From assembly GCA_003484265.1 (NCBI GenBank), contig DNDO01000228.1, positions 1 to 8,942 of the forward strand: a stretch of 8,942 bases of DNA, written 5' to 3'. The position numbers and the translations under genes were made by a program. The DNA comes from Anaerolineae bacterium. GTDB lineage: Bacteria; Chloroflexota; Anaerolineae; Anaerolineales; Villigracilaceae. Of the stretch, positions 1 through 5,150 are shown in pieces. Position 1 is the stretch's first letter, and each line of letters opens with the position of its first letter. The notes below the pieces were generated by a model. That model was not told the origin of the DNA and did no database searches. It saw only the letters and a program-made list of their open reading frames with translations.

Positions 1-606
1 GGTGTAATACTGGGTACAGAACGACTGCATCAGGTTGTCAACAGCATGTTGGATGTGGCGCGTCTTGAAAGCCAGGTGGTTGCTCCTCATTTGGAAAAGG
101 TATCACTCGGACTCACTCTGCGACTTATTCAGAAGGATTATATGGATGATCTCGAGGAACGTCAGATTGTGTTTGAAATCGATGACGCCATTAATACATT
201 ACAACCGCTGCGGGCCGATTCTGAATTGCTGAAAAAGGCTTTGGAGAATGTTGTCGTCAATGCCCTGAAGTTCACGCCTGACGGCGGCACGATTTCGGTC
301 AACGCGAAACCCATCACAGTGGATGGGCATGGAGAGATATGCGAGATCAGAATTAAAGATACCGGGATCGGCCTCGACCCAGACAATAAAGACATTATCT
401 TCGAGAAACTCTATCAGGTGGGTAAAGTAGAACTGCATTCCTCTGGGCGCACTAAATTTAAAGGTGGTGGTCCAGGGCTGGGGCTCGCGATCACCGCAGG
501 CATCGTCAAGGCTCATCACGGCAAGATCTGGGTGGAAAGTGAAGGCTACGACGAAGAGAAACTGCCGGGCAGCACGTTCTTTATTCATATACCGTTTGTA
601 AAATAA
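1..606 (+). CDS. Sensor histidine kinase, C-terminal part (5' end outside window)
   Basis: The frame is open from the first base, so the gene starts upstream of the window; 201 codons are visible. The first codons (RLHQVVNSMLDVARLES) look like the second helix of a HisKA dimerisation domain, so the phosphorylated His and any sensor domain lie outside. The rest is a HATPase_c ATP-binding domain: an N-box around 241-275 (ENVVVNALKFTP), a G1 box at 358-372 (DTGIG), an F-box near 400-420 (IFEKLYQVG) and a G2 box at about 460-492 (GGGPGLGLAI, with Pro where GGTGLGLAI is commoner). It ends with the usual GSTFFIHIPF strand. The protein should autophosphorylate and pass phosphate to a response regulator. 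No regulator is visible downstream, as a terminator follows within 25 bases. An internal ATG at 46 is not the real start because the domain runs through it. The family call is firm; the signal sensed is unknown. Confidence 0.93.
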   Translation, partial: GVILGTERLHQVVNSMLDVARLESQVVAPHLEKVSLGLTLRLIQKDYMDDLEERQIVFEIDDAINTLQPLRADSELLKKALENVVVNALKFTPDGGTISVNAKPITVDGHGEICEIRIKDTGIGLDPDNKDIIFEKLYQVGKVELHSSGRTKFKGGGPGLGLAITAGIVKAHHGKIWVESEGYDEEKLPGSTFFIHIPFVK

Positions 607-627
607 TATCTCCCATCCAAGAATCAA

Positions 628-657
628 AAGGACGGGTCAGTGAACTGACCCGTCCTT
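628..657. terminator. Bidirectional terminator between convergent genes
   Basis: A perfect 13-bp inverted repeat (AAGGACGGGTCAG, loop TGAA, CTGACCCGTCCTT) starts 21 bases after the kinase stop codon and ends 32 bases before the stop codon of the opposing fasciclin gene. On the minus strand the stem runs into TTTT; on the plus strand it is followed by TTCTTCG, a weaker U-rich tail. Its position between two convergent genes suggests it ends both transcripts. Confidence 0.85.
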
Positions 658-689
658 CTTCGTACACAATCCTAACCATGGAGGAGAGA

Positions 690-1530
690 TTATTGTGGGG
701 GGAGAAGTACCCCATCAATCACGTGGATCACTCCGTTGGATGCTTCGATATCCGTGATGATGACTTGAATGGTGTCATTCAAATAGACGTTTCCGTCCTT
801 GATGGTGATGGTAATATCTGGGCCCAACGCTGTCGGGGCGCTGGAAAGACCAACTACATCCTCAGCCAAAACCTTGCCAGAAACAACATGATATAGAAGG
901 ATGTCTGTCAAAGCCTGTTTGTTTTCGGGCAGGAGCAGACTTTCCAATGTACCGTCCGGAAGAGCGGCAAACGCATCATCCGTGGGGGCAAATACTGTGA
1001 ACGGTCCCTCACTACTAAGCGTTTCAACCAAGTCAGCGGCAGTTACTGCGGCAACGAGGGTGTCGAAGCGTCCATCTGCAACTGCAATGTCAACAATGGT
1101 TTTTTCCATCATCGCCTCATCCTCAGCGGGAGGCAGGATGACTGCGTCGATCACATGGATCACACCATTGGAGGTTTCGATGTCAGTGATGATAACCTTG
1201 GCATCGTTGATGTAGACGTTGCCCATATCGACCTTGATGGCAACATCCTTGTCCAGGGCTGTGGTCGCCATATCGAGATTGACCACATCTTCAGCCATGA
1301 CCTTGCCGGAAACCACATGGTAAAGAAGGATGTCTGTCAATGCCTGTTTGTTCTCGGGCAGGAGCAGGCTTTCCAACGTGCCTTCGGGAAGAGCGGCAAA
1401 GGCATCATCCGTGGGGGCAAAAACAGTGAACGGACCTTCGCTCTTGAGGGTGTCGACCAAGTCAGCCGCTGTTACTGCCGCAACAAGAGTGGTAAAGCGA
1501 CCGTCAGCGACCGCTGTGTCAACAATATCC
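690..1530 (-). repeat. Tandem duplication of FAS1 domain, 429-bp period
   Basis: The second FAS1 domain (DNA about 690-1107) repeats the first (about 1122-1530). Bases 901-1000 compared with 1330-1429 differ at 10 of 100 positions by my count, mostly without changing the protein. The similarity drops in the middle of each domain (residues after HVVSGKV, up to GNVY), then rises again at the H2 motif. The second copy carries one extra residue near NDTIQ. Confidence 0.85.
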
Positions 1531-1673
1531 ATCTCCATTACTTCTGGTTCGGGCATTGCTGTTGGTTCAGGTATAGCAGTCGGTTCCGGGGTAGGGGTCG
1601 CAGCTGGTGCGCAGGCTGCAAGAACCAGGGCAAATACAATCATCAACACGGGGAATACACTAAAACGTTTCAT
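690..1673 (-). CDS. Secreted lipoprotein with two tandem fasciclin (FAS1) domains
   Basis: This is a 327-aa protein. Residues 1-21 form a lipoprotein signal peptide (MKRFSVFPVL..., lipobox LAAC with the lipidated Cys at 21). A Pro/Thr/Glu linker at about 22-48 (TPTPEPTAIPEPTAMPEP) is followed by two FAS1 domains, about 49-182 and 190-327. Each has the FAS1 H1 motif (FTVFAPTDDAF), the central LLYHVVSG segment and the H2 motif (GVIHVIDAVILP or GVIHVIDGVLLP). FAS1 domains mediate adhesion between cells or to matrix, and the lipid anchor would place it on the outer face of the membrane. The two domains are a tandem duplication with a 143-residue (429-bp) period. The start at 1673 has a Shine-Dalgarno sequence AAAGGAG ten bases upstream (1684-1690). 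It is probably monocistronic, with its own promoter and a terminator after it. Family assignment is firm; the ligand is unknown. Confidence 0.95.
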   Translation of the reverse strand: MKRFSVFPVLMIVFALVLAACAPAATPTPEPTAIPEPTAMPEPEVMEMDIVDTAVADGRFTTLVAAVTAADLVDTLKSEGPFTVFAPTDDAFAALPEGTLESLLLPENKQALTDILLYHVVSGKVMAEDVVNLDMATTALDKDVAIKVDMGNVYINDAKVIITDIETSNGVIHVIDAVILPPAEDEAMMEKTIVDIAVADGRFDTLVAAVTAADLVETLSSEGPFTVFAPTDDAFAALPDGTLESLLLPENKQALTDILLYHVVSGKVLAEDVVGLSSAPTALGPDITITIKDGNVYLNDTIQVIITDIEASNGVIHVIDGVLLPPQ

Positions 1674-1728
1674 TTTCTTCGAACTCCTTTTTTAATTATT
1701 GCACATATTTTGTACAATTTATGTATGT

Positions 1729-1756
1729 ATTTTACAGGTTTTGCACAGGTTGTCAA
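1729..1756 (-). promoter_or_regulatory. Sigma-70-type promoter of the fasciclin gene
   Basis: Read on the minus strand, a perfect -35 box TTGACA (1751-1756) is followed by a 16-bp spacer and a -10 box TAAAAT (1729-1734). Transcription would begin near 1722, giving a leader of about 50 bases before the ATG at 1673. The spacer holds two direct copies of ACAGGTT (plus-strand 1734-1740 and 1745-1751), 11 bp apart, which could be a protein-binding site. The promoter is predicted from sequence only. Confidence 0.7.
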
Positions 1757-1816
1757 TAGAATGTACAACTCTCTAATAAACCTCTTAATTTCCTCCATTT
1801 TCCAGAATCCAGGATC

Positions 1817-1860
1817 AAAAACACTTCCAAAGACTGGTTGTCAGCTTTGGAAGTGTTTTT
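1817..1860. terminator. Strong terminator hairpin after the decayed gene
   Basis: A perfect 16-bp stem pairs 1817-1832 (AAAAACACTTCCAAAG) with 1845-1860 (CTTTGGAAGTGTTTTT) around a 12-base loop that can add three more pairs. It has an A-tract on one side and a T-tract on the other, so it can work in both directions. On the minus strand it begins 10 bases past the last stop codon of the decayed membrane-protein gene, which supports that this was once a real gene with its own terminator. It also shields the fasciclin promoter from upstream transcription. Confidence 0.85.
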
Positions 1861-1870
1861 GAAAAAGATT

Positions 1871-2353
1871 TCAAATGAGTCTTGAGTCTGATGTGAGATG
1901 CTGTTCCTGTCGAATTAATTCATGAACCGGGTGCGCCAACATCTTGATTGAAATGCCAGTCATAGCGAACAGGAAAATCAAATCTTTAAAGATATATAAA
2001 GACTCCCCTCCCCCGAACACGCAGCGATACACGATCAACTCCAACTAGATCATGCTGATGAATTACAAAGGGAAGAAAAACGGACGAAGGTCGTGATCCT
2101 CAATGATCAAATGAAGCCCGACCAGAACCGTCAGACCCGTAATCATCACGAAGGCATATTTCAGGAACTGCACAAACCCATGCCATTGCATATACAGGCG
2201 CTCCAGGATTTCGACATATAGCTAACTAATTCCCGCAAGGCACGCCCACATCAACCAGTTAATAATGATCGGCAGTATCAAATTCCCATAGAAGCGAATC
2301 GCGATCATCGTCGTCAGCCAGCTCAATGCGTAGGTAATATTGATCGCGACCCC
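1871..2353 (-). pseudogene. Decayed membrane-protein gene with three in-frame stops
   Basis: No intact gene lies here, but one minus-strand frame reads as a membrane protein, interrupted by three stops: TAG at 2222-2224, TAA at 2063-2065 and TAG at 2045-2047. It ends at TGA 1871-1873. The first stretch includes TYALSWLTTMIAIRFYG and LILPIIINWLMWACLAG. The second includes LERLYMQWHGFVQFLKYAF and VMITGLTVLVGLHLII. The third includes YIFKDLIFLFAMTGISIKML. Each has a hydrophobic stretch long enough to span a membrane. The frame never shifts across about 480 bases, which would be unlikely for random sequence. A terminator directly follows. I do not recognise the family. No start codon with a ribosome site is visible: TGA at 2354-2356 precedes the first stretch, so the beginning is also damaged. 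Sequencing or assembly error would need three separate substitutions, so true decay is likelier. Confidence 0.55.
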
Positions 2354-2520
2354 TCATATCTGACATCCTACCCTGAAATACTATCAATCGTGTCAATATT
2401 TCACCATTAAAGGGATAGTGAATTTGCATAATATACACTCAATAATGATTTCAGCCCGATGAAGTTCCCGCTTTTTCGCCGCTAAATCTGGTTCTGCACA
2501 ATCGGTATTTTCCCACTGAT
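2354..2520. other. Gap between decayed gene and lpdA terminator; possible older coding trace
   Basis: No intact gene is visible. On the minus strand, the frame used by the decayed membrane-protein gene is also open from about 2520 down to 2396, and includes AAKKRELHRAEIIIE, which looks like a charged amphipathic helix. It then meets TGA at 2393-2395, TGA at 2384-2386, TAG at 2381-2383 and TGA at 2354-2356. This could be the ruined N-terminal part of the same gene, or chance. A TTGACA at 2391-2396 (minus strand) has no convincing -10 partner at normal spacing. Confidence 0.3.
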
Positions 2521-2563
2521 AAAAAAGACTTCCGAAGTCTTTGAGACTTCGGAAGTCTTTTTT
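2521..2563. terminator. lpdA terminator, 20-bp perfect stem with nested palindromes
   Basis: Bases 2521-2540 pair perfectly with 2544-2563 around a 3-base loop (TTG). The ends are runs of A and T, so it can terminate in both directions. On the minus strand it starts one base after the lpdA stop codon (TAG, 2565-2567). Each arm is itself a 13-base palindrome (GACTTCCGAAGTC and GACTTCGGAAGTC), so one long hairpin or two small ones could form. Confidence 0.9.
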
Positions 2564-2564
2564 G

Positions 2565-3953
2565 CTAAATATGTATCGGTTGACCGTCTGCGCCGTGAGC
2601 CGCTTCCATTAACGTTTCGCTCAACGTCGGGTGCGCATGAATGTTGCGGGCGATCTCGTGCGGAGTCAGTTCCATCATTTGCGCAAGGGTTAGTTCGGGC
2701 AATAACTCTGTCACCTCGGGACCGATCATATGCGCGCCGAGGATCTCGCCGTATTTTTCATCCATGACGATCTTTACGAAACCTGCATAATCGCCCAGCC
2801 CCAGCGCCTTGCCGTTCGCCTGGAAGGGAAAACGACCCACTTTAATGTTGTAGCCCTTCTCCCTGGCTTCCGTCTCCGTGTATCCAAACGAAGCCACCTG
2901 CGGATGGCAATATGTAGCGCGCGGCATCATATCGTAATTGAGCGTGACTGTTTCATGCCCCGCAATATTCTCCGCGCAGACAATGCCCATCGCCGAGCCG
3001 ACATGCGCCAGCATCAGTTTGCCAGTAACATCACCAACTGCCCAAATATTCGGGACGTTGGTCTGCATCTTGTCATTGATCTCGATAAAGCCGCGGTCAC
3101 TGACTTTGACGCCAGCCGCTTCGAGACCCAGCCCCTTGCTGTTCGGCGTGAAGGAAGTAGCCACCAATACCTGATCCACATCCAGAGTTTCATCGGGTAA
3201 TTTCACCTTGACCGATTTTCCGGAGATGGCGATGCTCTCGAACTTCACTCCAGTCTTGATCTTGATGCCAGCCTTGGTCAGTTCCTTTGTTAATTCCTTG
3301 CTGACCTCTTCATCCTCTCGAGGCAGCACGCGCGGCAGTAACTCGATAACAGTCACATCCACGCCATAGGAATTCCAAATGGTGGCAAACTCCACGCCGA
3401 TCGCTCCCGCGCCTACGATCACCACCGACTTGGGAAGCGACTCCTGCATAATGGCTTCAACGTACGTGACGATCTTCTTGCCGTCCACTTTCACGTTCGG
3501 CAACGTCGCCGCGCTTGCGCCCGTAGCGATAATTATGTTCTTTGCCTTAAGTTCAACAGACTTGCCGTCATTCAACGCAACTGCCAGCGTATCCTTCGAT
3601 TTAAAGGTCGCACCGCCCATGAAGACAGTGATGTTATTCTTCTTCATCAAAAAGCCGATGCCTTTGACAAGCCGTTCAGAATTGGAGCGAGAGCGTTTGA
3701 ATGCAACACCGTAATCCAGTTTCAGGTTATCGAACGAGAATCCAAAATCCTTCGCGCGATGCCGCAAGGTGTGTGCAATTTCTGCATTCTTTAAAAGGGA
3801 TTTCGACGGGATGCACCCAATGTTCAGGCACACGCCGCCCATCCATTGCTTGTCCACGATTGCAACTTTCTGGTTCAACTGCGCGGCGCGGATCGCAGCC
3901 ACATAGCCTGCAGGTCCCGCACCGATCACAACAACATCAAAATTTTCTGCCAT
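2565..3953 (-). CDS. lpdA: Dihydrolipoyl dehydrogenase (E3 of 2-oxoacid dehydrogenase complex)
   Basis: The 462-aa flavoprotein reoxidises dihydrolipoyl groups on E2, passing electrons through a disulfide and FAD to NAD. Its length is normal for the family. Visible motifs in order: FAD-binding GAGPAG at 11-16; redox-active disulfide GGVCLNIGCIPSK with Cys42 and Cys47; ATG at 143-145; NAD-binding GAGAIG at 181-186 with Glu204 at the end of the next strand, which favours NAD over NADP; second FAD motif AVGDV at 305-309; and the C-terminal active-site HAHPTLSE with His441 and Glu446. The usual GRxPN before the second FAD motif is SFTPN here (267-271). The start has TAGGAG ten bases upstream (3964-3969). 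It is the last gene of the locus and ends in a strong terminator. A hairpin with a TATAAT in its loop precedes it, so it may be transcribed separately from the E1-E2 genes. Confidence 0.96.
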   Translation of the reverse strand: MAENFDVVVIGAGPAGYVAAIRAAQLNQKVAIVDKQWMGGVCLNIGCIPSKSLLKNAEIAHTLRHRAKDFGFSFDNLKLDYGVAFKRSRSNSERLVKGIGFLMKKNNITVFMGGATFKSKDTLAVALNDGKSVELKAKNIIIATGASAATLPNVKVDGKKIVTYVEAIMQESLPKSVVIVGAGAIGVEFATIWNSYGVDVTVIELLPRVLPREDEEVSKELTKELTKAGIKIKTGVKFESIAISGKSVKVKLPDETLDVDQVLVATSFTPNSKGLGLEAAGVKVSDRGFIEINDKMQTNVPNIWAVGDVTGKLMLAHVGSAMGIVCAENIAGHETVTLNYDMMPRATYCHPQVASFGYTETEAREKGYNIKVGRFPFQANGKALGLGDYAGFVKIVMDEKYGEILGAHMIGPEVTELLPELTLAQMMELTPHEIARNIHAHPTLSETLMEAAHGADGQPIHI

Positions 3954-3974
3954 AGAGAGGATTCTCCTACATAT

Positions 3975-4008
3975 AAAAGGGTTAAGGGATTATACCCTTA
4001 ACCCTTTT
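3975..4008. terminator. Hairpin between hydrolase gene and lpdA
   Basis: A perfect 14-bp stem (AAAAGGGTTAAGGG with CCCTTAACCCTTTT) encloses a 6-base loop. On the minus strand it begins 22 bases after the stop codon of the hydrolase gene, runs into TTTTATAT, and ends 5 bases before the lpdA Shine-Dalgarno sequence. It should reduce or stop read-through from the E1-E2 operon into lpdA. Confidence 0.75.
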
Positions 4009-4018
4009 GAACTTTTAA
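3989..4018 (-). promoter_or_regulatory. Candidate lpdA promoter with -10 box in the hairpin loop
   Basis: The loop of the hairpin before lpdA reads TATAAT on the minus strand (3989-3994), a perfect -10 box. A weak -35 candidate TTAAAA (4013-4018) lies 18 bp upstream. Transcription would start near 3982, about 30 bases before the lpdA ATG. The -35 match is only four of six, so this is tentative. Confidence 0.45.
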
Positions 4019-4030
4019 CTACAACTGTTT

Positions 4031-4681
4031 CTACAAATTCTGCTTCAAAAACTCGAATGTCCTCTGCCACGCCAGGGATGCGGAGTCCGAGTCAAAATCG
4101 GGGCGATCAGATTCCATGAACCAATGCCCAACTTTCGGGTAGAAGTGAGACGTCACATCCAGACCCGCAGCGGTCATATCCGCCTGCATCGTATCGATAT
4201 ATTCGCGCGGTTCCCACTCATCCACTTCTGCGAAATGCCCGAGAATTTTTGCGCTGACCTGACTGTAATCCGCCTCTGCCGCGCCGTAAAACATCACAAC
4301 CGCTGCGACATCCTGTTCGCGCTCTGCAACGACGAGCGCCCACGCGGCGCCCATCGAAAACCCGATAACAGCTATGGGCTTTCCCGGATTGAGCGAAACC
4401 AGATGGGCCTTAGCGGCATTGACAGAATCTTTCATCAATCCATCGTCGCGCTGCCCCAATAACTCCTTAGCCTCATCGATGGTTTTAGCGATGCGCCCCT
4501 GATACAGGTCGGGCGCGAGTGCAGTGAAGCCCTGCTCTGCCAGTTGATCGCAAACCTGTTTGAAGAACGGATTGAGTCCCCACCATGCGTGAAGCACGAG
4601 CACACCGGGACCTTCACCGGAGGCTGGTTTTGCAAGATAAGCGCCGGCAGATTTATCGTTGAAGTTCAATTGAATATTCAT
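4031..4681 (-). CDS. Dienelactone hydrolase family alpha/beta hydrolase
   Basis: The 216-aa protein has the length and layout of the dienelactone hydrolase family, an alpha/beta-hydrolase fold. The early HAWWGLNP segment (31-38) matches the family's oxyanion region. The nucleophile elbow is GFSMG (107-111), with Ser109 in place of the Cys found in classical dienelactone hydrolases. The other probable triad residues are Asp154 (AEVDEWEP) and His186 (KVGHWFME). No signal peptide is seen, so it should be cytoplasmic. The ATG follows the stop codon of the methyltransferase gene after a single base, so the two are probably co-translated; a GGTGGA lies upstream. It should cleave an ester, thioester or lactone, but the substrate cannot be told. 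Its place inside a 2-oxoacid dehydrogenase operon hints at acyl-CoA or related chemistry; that is inference. Confidence 0.88.
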   Translation of the reverse strand: MNIQLNFNDKSAGAYLAKPASGEGPGVLVLHAWWGLNPFFKQVCDQLAEQGFTALAPDLYQGRIAKTIDEAKELLGQRDDGLMKDSVNAAKAHLVSLNPGKPIAVIGFSMGAAWALVVAEREQDVAAVVMFYGAAEADYSQVSAKILGHFAEVDEWEPREYIDTMQADMTAAGLDVTSHFYPKVGHWFMESDRPDFDSDSASLAWQRTFEFLKQNL

Positions 4682-4682
4682 A

Positions 4683-5150
4683 TTAAATCCACCGCCTCAC
4701 ACGGGACTTGTAGCTGGTGTAAACATCCCCAAATTTTTTCTCAAGATACACCTCTTCATGTTTAATGACGAGGTGATTCATTGTTATGATAAAAACGATT
4801 CCCATCACCCCACCCCACATACTCCCCAATACCAGCGGCGTACCCACCAACACGCTCAGCAACCCCAGATAGATCGGATTTCGCGAGAAGCGATAAGGTC
4901 CTTCGGTGATGATTGTACTCACGGAACCATGCGGATCAACCGTGGTCTTTTTTACTGCAAAGTACACCATGGCACTGAACGCAATACCCAATCCGCTCAA
5001 GACAATCCCATAACCGAGCCATTCCATATATCCAGGCAAGGCAAACGGAATCGGGATAAATCGATTCAACAAATACACCACGCCCAGATGCAACAATAAC
5101 AATACAGGCGGGTGGATTTTTACGCTTGCGTGGTCTTTATTTTCTGTCAT
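4683..5150 (-). CDS. Isoprenylcysteine carboxyl methyltransferase-like membrane protein
   Basis: The 155-aa protein has about four hydrophobic segments (roughly 15-31, 44-66, 93-113 and 113-129). It carries the family signature GPYRFSRNPIYLG (84-96), the paired Glu HEEVYLEKKFG (131-141) and the closing YKSRVRRWI. These are the S-adenosylmethionine-binding and catalytic features of the ICMT/phospholipid methyltransferase superfamily. Bacterial members are mostly uncharacterised and may methylate lipids or small hydrophobic acids. I chose the start at 5150, which overlaps the E2 stop codon as ATGA and has GGAG eight bases upstream. A longer frame starting at 5192 would add 14 residues (MVFGKGQRDIGELG) lying inside the E2 gene with no comparable ribosome site. 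The overlap suggests its translation is coupled to E2. The substrate is unknown. Confidence 0.87.
   Translation of the reverse strand: MTENKDHASVKIHPPVLLLLHLGVVYLLNRFIPIPFALPGYMEWLGYGIVLSGLGIAFSAMVYFAVKKTTVDPHGSVSTIITEGPYRFSRNPIYLGLLSVLVGTPLVLGSMWGGVMGIVFIITMNHLVIKHEEVYLEKKFGDVYTSYKSRVRRWI

Noticed and set aside
46..606. Complete short kinase starting at the ATG at 46
   Set aside because: The frame is open to the window edge and the codons before 46 (GTERLHQVVNS) continue the HisKA helix, so the gene is truncated by the window.
199..627. Open frame of 142 codons on the minus strand
   Set aside because: It is antisense to the histidine kinase HATPase domain, whose motifs are unmistakable, and has no ribosome site or recognisable motif.
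690..1530. Repeats in this region as a mobile element or CRISPR-like array
   Set aside because: There are only two units of 429 bp, both translated as FAS1 domains in one frame, so this is a protein-domain duplication.
1155..1862. Open frame of 235 codons on the plus strand
   Set aside because: It lies opposite the fasciclin gene for most of its length, is rich in Cys, Trp and His without any domain, and runs through the fasciclin promoter and the terminator at 1817-1860. It is a by-product of the real gene's codon use.
2391..2396. TTGACA on the minus strand as a promoter for the decayed gene
   Set aside because: The nearest -10-like sequence (TAGTAT) is only 7 bases away and nothing suitable lies at 16-18 bases.
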